Assembly: GCF_023370775.1 (NCBI RefSeq)
Contig: NZ_JAMCCQ010000001.1
Location: forward strand, 1,116,001-1,180,000
Origin: Marivita sp. GX14005
Lineage (GTDB): Bacteria > Pseudomonadota > Alphaproteobacteria > Rhodobacterales > Rhodobacteraceae
Direction: 5' to 3'
DNA length: 64,000 nucleotides
The notes under the pieces were generated by a model that had not been told where the DNA came from, made no database searches, and saw only the letters and a list, made by a program, of their open reading frames with translations. This document shows positions 1 to 9,084 of the stretch, one piece after another (within the stretch, counting starts at the first letter, position 1; every line of letters begins with the position of its first letter). Both the position numbers and the translations under genes were made by a program.

Positions 1-1
1 A

Positions 2-262
2 TCTCTGCCAGCCTCAGCCGTTTCACTTACCTCTCACGTTCACAACACGTCGACAGCGGTCGCGGCTGAACGTGTGAGGGCGATCGATGATGCCGGGGCG
101 GCGGAACAAAAACTGGATATCGCCCGCCAGGCGGTCGCGTCGAATGGCGTAAACACGGATCAGGAGCTGCAAAAACTGATCGAGCTCGAAAAATCCTATG
201 CAGCCAATGCGCGCGTCGTTCGGGTCGTCGACGATATGCTTTCGGAACTGCTTGGAATATAG
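2..262 (+). CDS. flgK: Flagellar hook-associated protein FlgK, C-terminal fragment (gene starts before the window)
   Basis: Only the last 86 codons are visible; the frame is open from base 2 to the stop at 262. FlgK (HAP1) is the first junction protein between flagellar hook and filament. The fragment ends in the typical FlgK terminal helix, with SYAANARVVRVVDDML followed by SELLGI; this helix packs with the N-terminal helix in the assembled structure. An internal GTG at 74 could be mistaken for a start, but the open frame and homology-like sequence run through it. flgL follows 11 bases downstream, supporting the identification. Confidence 0.85.
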   Translation, partial: SLPASAVSLTSHVHNTSTAVAAERVRAIDDAGAAEQKLDIARQAVASNGVNTDQELQKLIELEKSYAANARVVRVVDDMLSELLGI

Positions 263-273
263 GGAGAATATCG

Positions 274-1278
274 ATGCGCGCAATCGGAGATCTAGCATCC
301 TTCATCATAAAGAGCAGGTTTCAAACGAACTTGCAGAATGCTGCAGAGACTTCAGCCAAAACTGCAACAACCGGTATCGTCGAAGACAAGGCCAAACATC
401 TCGGTGGTGCGACGCTGTCATTATCGCTACTGGAGAGAAAGTCGACGCTTCTGCAGCAACACAAACGAGGCATTGACGAAGCGAATGTCATTGCGTCGGC
501 GACCCAACTGGTCATGGGGAAAATTCAGGACCGAACGGAAAACCTTGTGAATTCCCTGAGTCTGGAGTCGCAGCTTCAGACTGACAATGGGGTCAAGGCA
601 CTGTCACGCGACGCAAAAAGTGTTTTTCTAGACACCGTCGCGAATTTGAACACCGAAATTGGGGGTCGTTATTTGTTCGCGGGAACGGCCACGAACCGGC
701 CTCCATTGATTGACGGCGCCGCGCTTCTATCCAACGTTCAATCTTCCTTGGGCGGTGTCGCAACCGCAAATAACGTCAGTCTTGCGGTCGACAATTGGTT
801 CGACTCGGTCGGCGGCGGCTTCGAGGTCTCGGCCTATACAGGATCCACTATCGGTTATCTTACCATACCTCTGGGCGACGACGGCAAAGCGACTTTCGGA
901 TTTCGTGCGGATGACCGGACCATTCGTGACAATCTTAAGGCACTGGCGAAAGCCAGCTTGGCTTCGGATCCCGCGCTCGGGTTGAACATCGAAGATCAGA
1001 AAGCTCTCCTCGGGCAGGCGCGAGCGGAACTTATTGTCGCAAAGGACAACCTGGTTGCCGAGCGGGGAACGCTTGGCCTGACGGAATCGCGGATTGCCGA
1101 AGCGTCCTCTACCGTAGACGAGGAATTGGCGCGATTGGAAATCGACCGCCTGACCCTCGTCGGAGTTGACCAGTTTGAAGAGGTTTCGAAATTCGAGGCC
1201 GCGCAAAGCCAACTCGACATCTTTTACCGGGTCGCCGCACGCCAAGGCCGCGCATCGCTTGCGGAGTATCTAAGATGA
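274..1278 (+). CDS. flgL: Flagellar hook-associated protein FlgL
   Basis: 334-residue flagellin-family junction protein (HAP3) linking FlgK to the filament. The ATG is preceded by a good ribosome site (agggag about 10 bases upstream). The N-terminal helix region resembles flagellin D0/D1, and the conserved GRYLFAG motif of FlgL proteins lies near residues 130-137. The C-terminal helix returns with a VSKFEAAQSQLD-type flagellin end. The gene sits between flgK and flgI, and its stop overlaps the flgI start as ATGA, so translation is probably coupled. Base composition is A/T-richer than in the housekeeping part of the window. Confidence 0.9.
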   Translation: MRAIGDLASFIIKSRFQTNLQNAAETSAKTATTGIVEDKAKHLGGATLSLSLLERKSTLLQQHKRGIDEANVIASATQLVMGKIQDRTENLVNSLSLESQLQTDNGVKALSRDAKSVFLDTVANLNTEIGGRYLFAGTATNRPPLIDGAALLSNVQSSLGGVATANNVSLAVDNWFDSVGGGFEVSAYTGSTIGYLTIPLGDDGKATFGFRADDRTIRDNLKALAKASLASDPALGLNIEDQKALLGQARAELIVAKDNLVAERGTLGLTESRIAEASSTVDEELARLEIDRLTLVGVDQFEEVSKFEAAQSQLDIFYRVAARQGRASLAEYLR

Positions 1279-2375
1279 AACCATTCATTGCTGCCGTGGC
1301 ATTCGCGCTTGTCGCAACCCTGTCGCAGGCTCAGGGCGTGCGCCTCAAGGATTTAGCGAGTTTTGAGGGCGTGCGGGGGAATGATCTTGTCGGGTACGGC
1401 TTGGTTGTCGGGTTGGACGGAACCGGTGACGGGCTGCGAAATTCGCCTTTCACCGAAGATATGATGTCGAATGTACTGGAAAGACTTGGCGTTAACGTCA
1501 CGGGAGAGCAATTTCGCGCCAAAAACGTCGCTGCCGTCATCGTGACCGGACAGTTGCCACCTTTCGCACGCGCCGGCAGCAAACTTGATGTCACAGTCTC
1601 GGCGATCGGCGATGCATCAAGCCTTCGTGGCGGAACACTTGTGATGACACCCATGAACGCCGCGGATGGCAAAATCTATGCGGTTGCGCAGGGTTCGATT
1701 ATCGCCGGTGGCGTGGTTGCGGAAGGGGATGCCGCCAAGGTCGTGCAAGGTGTTCCCACCGCCGGGAGCATCCCCTCAGGCGCGACTGTGGAACGGGAGG
1801 TCGCCTTCCAGTTCGACGAATTGGCGTCCTTGACCATCGCGTTGAAATCTCCTGATTTCTCTACGGCATCCCGCGTGGAAAGGGCGGTCAACACCGCGAT
1901 CGGTTCACCTATTGCGAGAATGCTGGACTCTGGGACGATTTCAGTCGCTCTGGAAAGGGTCGCGGCCAGCACGCCCGCCCACCTGATTGCGCGAATTGAG
2001 AATCTCCGGATCGAGCCGGACACCTTGGCGCGCGTGGTCGTTGATCAACGCTCAGGAACCATCGTTATCAGCGAAAACGTCCGCGTGTCCCGCGTGGCCG
2101 TTTCGAAAGGGAATCTCACCTTGACCGTGCAGGAAACTCCTGTGGTCAGCCAGCCGAACCCGTTTTCGGAAGGAGAGACCGTTGTGGTCCCGCGCACCAA
2201 CGCGGCGATAAATCAAGGCGCGGAAGTTTCCCTGGCGGAAGTACCGGATGGAACGACTTTGTCCGATGTTGTCACCGGATTGAACGCGTTGGGTATCTCG
2301 CCGAACGACCTTATCGACATCCTTAAAACAATCAAAGCAGCGGGTGCATTGCACGCCGAATTTGTCGTGATGTGA
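1275..2375 (+). CDS. flgI: Flagellar P-ring protein FlgI
   Basis: 366 residues, the normal length for FlgI, which forms the periplasmic P-ring around the flagellar rod in the peptidoglycan layer. It begins with a Sec signal peptide (MKPFIAAVAFALVATLSQAQ) with likely cleavage after AQA or AQ. The mature start, VRLKDLASFEGVRGNDLVGYGLVVGL, is the hallmark of the family and is followed by LDGTGDG. The C-terminus has the usual TLSDVVTGLNALGISPNDLIDILKTIKAAGALHAE-type ending. The ATGA overlap with flgL and the motA start 21 bases downstream place it inside one operon. Confidence 0.95.
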   Translation: MKPFIAAVAFALVATLSQAQGVRLKDLASFEGVRGNDLVGYGLVVGLDGTGDGLRNSPFTEDMMSNVLERLGVNVTGEQFRAKNVAAVIVTGQLPPFARAGSKLDVTVSAIGDASSLRGGTLVMTPMNAADGKIYAVAQGSIIAGGVVAEGDAAKVVQGVPTAGSIPSGATVEREVAFQFDELASLTIALKSPDFSTASRVERAVNTAIGSPIARMLDSGTISVALERVAASTPAHLIARIENLRIEPDTLARVVVDQRSGTIVISENVRVSRVAVSKGNLTLTVQETPVVSQPNPFSEGETVVVPRTNAAINQGAEVSLAEVPDGTTLSDVVTGLNALGISPNDLIDILKTIKAAGALHAEFVVM

Positions 2376-2396
2376 AGGCAGGAACGGAGACAGCAC

Positions 2397-3263
2397 ATGA
2401 TTGCGACGGCGGGTATTGCGTTTACGTTCATAATGGTGTTCGGCGGCTATCTCCTGGCGGGCGGAAAGTTGGGAATAATCCTTAAATCATTACCCTTCGA
2501 GTTGACGATGATAGGAGGGGCAGCTGTAGGTGCGTTCGCCGTCGGGAATACCGTCGACTCCCTGAAGCAAACCGCCAAGGACACATTGAAAGTATTCAAA
2601 GGAAGTCATTGGAAAGCAGATGATTACGAAGATCTTCTGAAGGTGATGTACCAGTTGATCGCAGTTTCGCGAAAAAACCCCGTCGCGTTGGAGAGCCATA
2701 TCGACGCACCTGAAACCTCGGAGATTTTCTCGCAATTTCCCAAGCTGCAAAATGATCATTCAGCCCTGGATATCATTTGCGATACGCTGCGGTCCGCATC
2801 CATGAATTACAACGATCCGATGCAAGTGGAAGAGCTGCTTGACAAGAAAATCGAGGAGACCAAACACCATCGCGAACATTCGGTACACGGCCTGCAGTCA
2901 ATCGCAGACGGCTTGCCGGCCCTGGGGATCGTTGCCGCGGTGCTGGGTGTTATTAAAACCATGGGTTCGATCGATCAGCCGCCTGAAGTTCTCGGAAAAT
3001 TGATTGGGGGTGCCTTGGTTGGAACGTTTCTGGGCGTTTTTCTGGCCTATTGCCTGGTCGCGCCGTTTGCCGCGAAGGTCAAAGCCGCCGCAGATGAAGA
3101 TATCAACTTCTATCGGACCATAAAGGAAGTTCTTGTTTCTCACATGCATCAACATCCTCCGAAGATGTGCCTTGAAGTAGCGCGGCAGAATATACCACAT
3201 CATTTGCGACCAGGATTTTCCGAGTTGGACGAGTCTCTAACAGGAATAAAGATAAATGCTTAA
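2397..3263 (+). CDS. motA: Flagellar motor stator protein MotA
   Basis: 288 residues with four membrane segments (about residues 4-24, 34-52, 170-190 and 202-222), matching MotA, the proton-channel subunit that works with MotB to drive the flagellar motor. The third and fourth helices carry the conserved proline and glycine pattern GLPALGIVAAVLGVIKTMG. The cytoplasmic loop between helices 2 and 3 is of normal size. No motB follows; instead the next gene encodes an unrelated secreted protein overlapping the motA end by 8 bases. A partner MotB must therefore be encoded elsewhere. Confidence 0.92.
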   Translation: MIATAGIAFTFIMVFGGYLLAGGKLGIILKSLPFELTMIGGAAVGAFAVGNTVDSLKQTAKDTLKVFKGSHWKADDYEDLLKVMYQLIAVSRKNPVALESHIDAPETSEIFSQFPKLQNDHSALDIICDTLRSASMNYNDPMQVEELLDKKIEETKHHREHSVHGLQSIADGLPALGIVAAVLGVIKTMGSIDQPPEVLGKLIGGALVGTFLGVFLAYCLVAPFAAKVKAAADEDINFYRTIKEVLVSHMHQHPPKMCLEVARQNIPHHLRPGFSELDESLTGIKINA

Positions 3264-4959
3264 AGTAGCTTTTGTAGCAATCATGCTTTTGATAATGTTC
3301 GGAGCATCTAAGGGATCAGCAAACACCGCGATTGTCAGGGGTGGTGAGCACGATAATTTTACGCGGGTAACTTTTTCATTTTCTTCGCCGTTCGACCTCG
3401 AATCGTCCAACATAGCCGATCATGCGGTCTCACTGAAAATCTCCCCTCAAGTGAATGAACTCGACATTTCCAGTCTTCACGACCGGCTGCTATATGGACG
3501 TGTTGACAACATCGTCAAAGATGACTCTTCAATTGAAATATTAACTACATGTGATTGCGATGCTGAAATCTCGCAGTACAATGCAAGGCTACTTGTTATT
3601 GATATATACGACAGGCCCAAATTGCCAAAGCGGATTTTGCAACAGTTTCCGCTCCCTCCGCTTTTGCCGCAGAAAACTACCGCGGATCGTGACTCAGCCA
3701 GTATGGAGTTTGAGCGTGTGGACATGTCTTTGATCGATAGGGTGTCTCGAATTGTATCAAGCTCCTTGTCTCTAACGCCAATGATGAAACCTGATATTTC
3801 AGCCATCGTTCATGAAGAAATATCAACCACGCCGACGGGTAATGATGACAGCACCGAAGGTGCAATTCGATCGGACTGTACTATGGAAGAGCGCTTTTGG
3901 AAGAGGCTTTTTACGGCGGTCGAGGGAGATCCCAAGCAGTCGGTCCGCCAGCGAGAGGCATTATTCACCTTTGATGAGGAAGGCGGAGTCGAACTTGTAG
4001 AAGCGATGTATCTTATGTCTCAAGGGTTATTGCATGAAGCCAAAGCTCTGCTCAGCAGCAAAGCAATAAGCGGGCCAGAGCGAGAGAGCGCCGAACAAAT
4101 TATTATGGTCCTGACAAACGATCATAACGGCAAGGTAAACTGCAAACCAAAATCAGGGTTGGCACTATCATTTACAAGGTGGTTATCGGGCGTAGCGCTT
4201 TCAGATGACGAAACGCTGAGGGCGATGCAAGCTTTCTCGAAGCTGACTTTGGGAATGCAGTTGACTCTCGCCGAGTTGGTGAAGGAAAATGAGGCAATCT
4301 CACGGTCCGAAGCCGGTACGGCCATTCTTGCCCATCGAGTGGTCGAGAAGGAACTCATGGGGTTGCCGACAAAACGGCGTCAAGGCGACGCTTCATACGC
4401 GGAACACGGTGCCGATCCCGATACACTTGCGGCCATTTCCGTAGCCGCGCGGGACACCGAGCATGAAGAAGATGTATCGATAGCTCTTTTTGAAAGCTAT
4501 CTTGAGGCTGATCGGTTCTTCGATGCGTATGAAATGATGACTGACGTGCCGGATAACAATCATGCCGAGGCAGTTGGGCGACTTCTGGCAAATCTTGCAG
4601 AGCACAGCGATCCACTTGCTGTGTTCGAATTTTTGGCCTTGCATGGTGACGATTTCAGCGTGAATAGCCTCTCGCCGGTGATCGTTCGACTGTTAAATGA
4701 TGGGTTCGATGAGGAGTTGAAGCCACTCCTTGAAAAAAAAGGTGATGTTACTGCCAAGTTTCCGTCGTCGGAGTACCAGAAGGCCAAAAACGAAAATCTC
4801 GACGCGGCTGGTTCGCTACTTTCTCCTGAGCCGGGTTTGGAAATTTCGGCGCCGGATACAAAGGCTCCATACGAGGCGCCCACTGTCGAACAGGCAAGAC
4901 AGCGATTATCCACCGCGTCATCGCTTCGTGAGTCACTGGTCGAACAGTTCCGTGAGTAG
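3256..4959 (+). CDS. Secreted AMIN-like domain protein of the flagellar operon, function unknown
   Basis: 567 residues. The start overlaps the motA end by 8 bases. A signal peptide (MLKVAFVAIMLLIMFGASKGSAN) predicts a periplasmic protein. Residues about 25-125 read like an AMIN-type beta domain: a repeated hydrophobic strand pattern ending in ARLLVIDIYD, where AMIN domains typically end. The rest (about 215-500) is mostly alpha-helical and looks TPR- or Sel1-like without clean repeats. Four cysteines are visible, with CDCD near residue 100. Its place next to motA suggests a periplasmic partner of the stator or rings, perhaps analogous to rhizobial MotC, but I see no clear similarity to a named motor protein. 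Composition is A/T-rich compared with the polysaccharide genes. Confidence 0.75.
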   Translation: MLKVAFVAIMLLIMFGASKGSANTAIVRGGEHDNFTRVTFSFSSPFDLESSNIADHAVSLKISPQVNELDISSLHDRLLYGRVDNIVKDDSSIEILTTCDCDAEISQYNARLLVIDIYDRPKLPKRILQQFPLPPLLPQKTTADRDSASMEFERVDMSLIDRVSRIVSSSLSLTPMMKPDISAIVHEEISTTPTGNDDSTEGAIRSDCTMEERFWKRLFTAVEGDPKQSVRQREALFTFDEEGGVELVEAMYLMSQGLLHEAKALLSSKAISGPERESAEQIIMVLTNDHNGKVNCKPKSGLALSFTRWLSGVALSDDETLRAMQAFSKLTLGMQLTLAELVKENEAISRSEAGTAILAHRVVEKELMGLPTKRRQGDASYAEHGADPDTLAAISVAARDTEHEEDVSIALFESYLEADRFFDAYEMMTDVPDNNHAEAVGRLLANLAEHSDPLAVFEFLALHGDDFSVNSLSPVIVRLLNDGFDEELKPLLEKKGDVTAKFPSSEYQKAKNENLDAAGSLLSPEPGLEISAPDTKAPYEAPTVEQARQRLSTASSLRESLVEQFRE

Positions 4960-4969
4960 GGTCAAACCG

Positions 4970-6679
4970 ATGATCCGCATCAAATGTTGGATTGAACGTA
5001 AGTTGCATCGCGCGTCGCACCTCAACTACGCCGGTGCGATCTTTCTGGCACTGAGCGTTATGTTGTGCCCCAGCGGTTCTTTCGCGGCAGCGAGCGAACC
5101 GTCGCAATCTCTATTGGTGAATCTTAATTCCATCTCGGATTGGTCTACGCAGCATCCATTCCTCAATGTCATAAAATCCGCTAGGCCTTGGATCGGCCAT
5201 AAAAATGGCCAGTGGGGGGGTATGACGTTTCACGAACTTCAGGCTATGGGCGCGATCGGTGACAATGGATGGCCGGTATTCGTGCCGCCGGGTCTGCGAA
5301 AAGTCGAGGCCCTGCTATTCACCGATCAGCCGGATACAGCGGGTTATCTTGGAGGGCGGTATCATTTGTATTACGATGGGGTTGGGGATATCAGGATAAC
5401 GGGTTTGGGCGATACCGTCTTAGCGAAAGAAGGGTTCATCGCGTTTGATTATCACCCGGGCGAGGGAGCGGTTGGTATTGCAATCAGTAGCACCGATCGT
5501 GACGATCCGGTTCGAAACATTCAGGTGGTTCACGAAAAACACGCCGAGCTCCTGGCGAACGGGAGTGTCTTCAGTCCCGAATGGCTGCGTATAATACGTG
5601 ATTTTGGCGGGTTTCGGGTTATGGACTGGATGAATACGAATGACTCAACACTTGCCACAACGGATGACCTCGCTTCGCCTTCCGATTTCTCTTATAGCTG
5701 GCGCGGGGTTCCAATCGAGGTGATTGTCGAACTTGCAAACAAAACCGGAGCAGACCCTTGGTTTACGATCCCCCATAAGGCCGATGATGATGTGGTGCGG
5801 GAAATTGCGACGCGAGTGAAAGACGGTTTGGACCCCCATTTGACCGTTTATGTCGAATATTCCAATGAAATGTGGAACTATATCTTCGAACAGGCGCATT
5901 GGGCGAAAGATCGGGCCGAGGCGTTTTGGGGGCCGGTACCGGATGGTTGGATGGAGTTTTACGGGTTGCGTGCTGCCCAGGTCATGGACATCTGGGGCGA
6001 TGTATTTTCCGAAAACCCGGACCGCTTGAGGCGGGTTGTTGCGGTCCACACCGCTTGGCCTGAGCTCGAGAAGGCAACTCTCTATGGGCCATTGGCGAAG
6101 CGAGCGCTTGGGAAAGCGCCAGCTCTGAGTTTCGATGCCTACGCCGTTTCCGGCTATTTCGGACACGAGCTGGGTGACATAAGTGTTTTAAGGCGCATAT
6201 TGGACGAAAGCGAACACGCGGCAATGCAGGAAGGCGCGAAGAACGGCATTTCCGACACCGCTCTGCGGGAGTTTGTAGGGCAGCGAGGATTTGAGCGGGC
6301 GAGCGAAAGAGCGGCTGAAATCGTGAGGCAGGGTTCGCTTTCCTCTTTAATCACCAAGCTCTGGCCATATCATGCGAAGGCCGCGCGGGATGCGGGGCTC
6401 GACCTTGTAATGTATGAGGGCGGATCGCACGCCGCAGCGAGGGATCGGGCCGTCAATGAGAATCGCCTGACTGAGTTTTTGACGCGATTCAATTACTCCG
6501 ACGATATGGGTGAGCTTTATGATCACGCCCTTTCAAGTTGGAGAGAGGTTTCCGACACTCCGTTCAATGTTTTCGTAGATGTCGCACCGCCCAGCAAATG
6601 GGGTAACTGGGGTGCGCTCCGGCATCTTGAAGATGACAATCCCAGATGGCAGGCCTTGCGGCGCGCATTGGGCGAGTAG
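4970..6679 (+). CDS. Secreted glycoside-hydrolase-like protein
   Basis: 569 residues from the ATG at 4970, 10 bases after the previous stop. An upstream in-frame extension overlaps the preceding gene and is rejected. After about 24 charged residues comes a signal-type hydrophobic stretch (AGAIFLALSVMLCPSGSFAA). Residues about 200-450 resemble a TIM-barrel glycosidase: RVMDWMNTN, then PWFTIPHKADDD, then VYVEYSNEMWN, where the glutamate after SN is a plausible catalytic acid. Proteins of this kind in Proteobacteria are often called cellulose-binding or glycosidase-like. It stands at the head of the polysaccharide genes and may trim the exported glycan, but it could also be transcribed with the flagellar operon. 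Substrate unknown. Confidence 0.65.
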   Translation: MIRIKCWIERKLHRASHLNYAGAIFLALSVMLCPSGSFAAASEPSQSLLVNLNSISDWSTQHPFLNVIKSARPWIGHKNGQWGGMTFHELQAMGAIGDNGWPVFVPPGLRKVEALLFTDQPDTAGYLGGRYHLYYDGVGDIRITGLGDTVLAKEGFIAFDYHPGEGAVGIAISSTDRDDPVRNIQVVHEKHAELLANGSVFSPEWLRIIRDFGGFRVMDWMNTNDSTLATTDDLASPSDFSYSWRGVPIEVIVELANKTGADPWFTIPHKADDDVVREIATRVKDGLDPHLTVYVEYSNEMWNYIFEQAHWAKDRAEAFWGPVPDGWMEFYGLRAAQVMDIWGDVFSENPDRLRRVVAVHTAWPELEKATLYGPLAKRALGKAPALSFDAYAVSGYFGHELGDISVLRRILDESEHAAMQEGAKNGISDTALREFVGQRGFERASERAAEIVRQGSLSSLITKLWPYHAKAARDAGLDLVMYEGGSHAAARDRAVNENRLTEFLTRFNYSDDMGELYDHALSSWREVSDTPFNVFVDVAPPSKWGNWGALRHLEDDNPRWQALRRALGE

Positions 6680-6730
6680 CCTGTTCCACTACAGGCTCGG
6701 TTCCTTACAATAGACAATATCTTTCGGCAC

Positions 6731-7636
6731 ATGTCGTTCGAAATGCAGCTCATTGGGATGTCTATGCGAACCCATGTCGACAAGCGTAGGAACGTTTTGG
6801 CGCCGATTGCGACGGTGATCATACCCGCCTCCAACGAGGAGGCGCATATCGAGGCATGCTTGAGCGCCGTTCTGGCAAGCGATTGGAACCGGAGCGAGGC
6901 AATCGAGGTGATCGTGGTGTCGAATGGAAGCAGTGACGGGACTGCCGGCCTGGCGCATCAGATGAGGACTGCGTTTTGCGAGCGCGGGTGGGAACTCCGC
7001 GTGATCGAGAGGGAGAAAGGCGGTAAGATCGCGGCGCTCAATGCCGGAGACCGCCTCGCGCGGGGCGGTATGCGCTTTTATCTCGATGCGGATGTTTTGG
7101 TCTCGCCTCAGCTCCTGAGCCAATTGCGCGAGGTGCTCGATCGCGCCGAGCCCAGATATGCAAGCGGAAGACTTGAGATTTCGCCGCCTGAAACGCGAAT
7201 GACCAGATTCTACGCCCGTATCTATGCTAAGGTTCCTTTCATGACGCATGGCGTTCCCGGTGCGGGCCTGTTCGCGGTCAACGCGGCCGGCAGGCTCAGA
7301 TGGGATGTGTTTCCCGAAATTGTTTCGGACGATACGTTCGTCCGGCTGAGTTTTGCTCCGAGTGAGCGTATTTCGGTCGAAGCGTCCTATCTTTGGCCGA
7401 TGGTCGAGGGATGGAGCAATCTGGTGCGGGTCCGGCGGCGGCAGGACAGGGGCGTCACGGAGATCAAGACTTTGTTTCCGGAGCTTGTCGGGAATGACGA
7501 TAAACCGCGTTTCTCGGTTCGGGCCAAAGCGCGGCTCGCGCTGTTGGATCCGATTGGTTTCGCGGTCTATGCCGCGGTTGCCGTCGCGGTGAGATTGGGC
7601 GTGCGCCCATCTTCGGAATGGAGCCGCGGGAGATGA
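6731..7636 (+). CDS. Glycosyltransferase, family 2
   Basis: 301 residues; a cytoplasmic or membrane-attached GT-A sugar transferase acting in glycan assembly. The nucleotide-sugar fold begins at ATVIIPASNEEAHIEACL and continues to VIVVSNGSSDGTA. FYLDADVLVSP supplies the DxD-type metal site. EIVSDDTFVRL contains the acidic residues expected near the acceptor site. A short hydrophobic stretch near the C-terminus may associate with the membrane. In-frame ATGs at 6758 and 6764 are alternative starts. The stop overlaps the flippase start at 7633 as ATGA, so the two are probably coupled. Confidence 0.85.
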   Translation: MSFEMQLIGMSMRTHVDKRRNVLAPIATVIIPASNEEAHIEACLSAVLASDWNRSEAIEVIVVSNGSSDGTAGLAHQMRTAFCERGWELRVIEREKGGKIAALNAGDRLARGGMRFYLDADVLVSPQLLSQLREVLDRAEPRYASGRLEISPPETRMTRFYARIYAKVPFMTHGVPGAGLFAVNAAGRLRWDVFPEIVSDDTFVRLSFAPSERISVEASYLWPMVEGWSNLVRVRRRQDRGVTEIKTLFPELVGNDDKPRFSVRAKARLALLDPIGFAVYAAVAVAVRLGVRPSSEWSRGR

Positions 7637-8991
7637 ACGGATTTGCCGGCAGGCTGCGCGGCGGCTCATTACAAGCGCGTTTCATGCGCGGCTCGCTCTT
7701 TACCTTGGGCGGGTACGGCGCGAGCCAAGGGCTTCGTCTGCTGTCGAATCTCGTTCTGACGCGGCTGTTGTTTCCCGAGGCGTTCGGATTGATGGCGCTG
7801 GTCGCGATCATCATGCAGGGGCTCGCGATGTTCTCCGATGTCGGCATAAGCCCCGCCATCATGCAATCGAAACGGGGCGATGATCCTGAGTTCCTGGACA
7901 CGGCCTGGACGATACAGGTGATACGCGGCGCGGTCTTGTGGGTGTTCGCAAGCCTGATCGCCGTTCCGGTCGCCTCGATCTATAACGAGCCTCTGCTTGC
8001 CTGGATCTTGCCCGTTTCGGGTTTGAGCCTGCTTGTTTCAGGGTTCAATCCGACGCGTATGGAGACGGCCAACCGCCATCTTCTGCTTGGCCGGTTGACC
8101 GGGATCGATCTGGCCGCACAAGCCGCCGGGATCGTGCTCGCCGTAGGTCTGGCGTGGTGGATGCAATCTGTTTGGGCGCTGGTGATCAGCGGCGTGGCAG
8201 CCTCCGTGTTGCAACTTGCGGCCTATGATCTCTACCTGCCTGGGAAACGCAATCGGTTCCATTGGGAAAGCGGTGCCGCGGCCGAGTTGATCCATTTCGG
8301 GAAATGGATCTTTCTGAGCACGATCTGCGGCTTTATCTACATGCAAAGCGACAAGCTGCTGCTTGGAAAATATCTGCCGCTCGATCAGTTCGGCGTCTAT
8401 AATATCGGCTTTTTCCTCGCCAGTTTTCCGCTTCTGATGGGCGGTGTCATGACGCGCAAGATGTTGATACCGCTTTATCGCGAGCGGCCGCCTGCGGACA
8501 GTGACGCAAATTTTCGAAAACTACAGCGGATGCGCTTCGTCCTGACCGCGGGCATCGTCGCGTTGACGGGTGCGGTTGCGCTGTCGGGCGTGTGGCTTGT
8601 GGATACGCTCTATGATGATCGATACGCAATGGCCGGCGCGGTTGTCGTATTGCTCGCTTCCATGCAGATGCCCCAGATCATCGCGCTGACTTACGAGCAG
8701 GCCGCCTTGGCAACAGGAGATTCGAGGCGATTCTTCGTGTTGTCCGCCGCCCGCGCCGTGCTGACGGTGAGTTTTCTCTTGGCCGGACTGGCGCTCGGCG
8801 GGTTGTTCGGTGCATTGATCGGGATGGGTTTGGCGGGGCTTGCCGCCTATCCGTTCGTAGTGTGGCTGGCGCGCCACGCAGGCGCTTGGGATCCTGCGCA
8901 TGACGGGGCTTATGCACTTGTCGCGGCTGCGCTCGTCGCGCTGGCGATCTGGTTCAATTCTAACCAAATTTCCGTTCTCGCTGCGCTTTGA
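7633..8991 (+). CDS. Wzx-type oligosaccharide flippase (polysaccharide biosynthesis protein)
   Basis: 452-residue integral membrane protein of the MOP/PST superfamily, with about 12 hydrophobic segments. Its start, after a short basic N-terminus, is GSLFTLGGYGASQGLRLLSNLVLTRLL, the usual opening of lipid-linked oligosaccharide flippases; DVGISPAIMQ follows near residue 80, as in the Wzx/WzxC group. It would move lipid-carried glycan, or possibly a glycosylated product, across the inner membrane. The ATG at 7633 was chosen over an upstream in-frame start at 7618 because it overlaps the previous stop as ATGA. The PKS gene follows after a 93-base gap. Confidence 0.88.
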   Translation: MNGFAGRLRGGSLQARFMRGSLFTLGGYGASQGLRLLSNLVLTRLLFPEAFGLMALVAIIMQGLAMFSDVGISPAIMQSKRGDDPEFLDTAWTIQVIRGAVLWVFASLIAVPVASIYNEPLLAWILPVSGLSLLVSGFNPTRMETANRHLLLGRLTGIDLAAQAAGIVLAVGLAWWMQSVWALVISGVAASVLQLAAYDLYLPGKRNRFHWESGAAAELIHFGKWIFLSTICGFIYMQSDKLLLGKYLPLDQFGVYNIGFFLASFPLLMGGVMTRKMLIPLYRERPPADSDANFRKLQRMRFVLTAGIVALTGAVALSGVWLVDTLYDDRYAMAGAVVVLLASMQMPQIIALTYEQAALATGDSRRFFVLSAARAVLTVSFLLAGLALGGLFGALIGMGLAGLAAYPFVVWLARHAGAWDPAHDGAYALVAAALVALAIWFNSNQISVLAAL

Positions 8992-9045
8992 CGCGGAAAA
9001 ATGCCACATGGCTATGCAATGACTGCCAAAGTTTGTTCATAATTG

Positions 9046-9059
9046 TGGGGTAGTCCCCA
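9046..9059. promoter_or_regulatory. Short hairpin in the leader of the PKS gene
   Basis: The 93-base gap between the flippase and the PKS contains TGGGG-tagt-CCCCA, a five-pair stem with a four-base loop ending 25 bases before the PKS ATG. Immediately before and into it is AATTGTGG (9041-9048), an octamer also found in front of the wzz-like gene at 22131-22138. A role in PKS expression is conjecture. Confidence 0.3.
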
Positions 9060-9084
9060 TACGCTGGAGGGCCGGGGTACGAGT

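Noticed and set aside
4730-4969. N-terminal extension of the glycosidase-like gene (80 codons)
   Set aside because: The extension overlaps the previous gene and is Arg-rich; the ATG at 4970 places the signal peptide properly.
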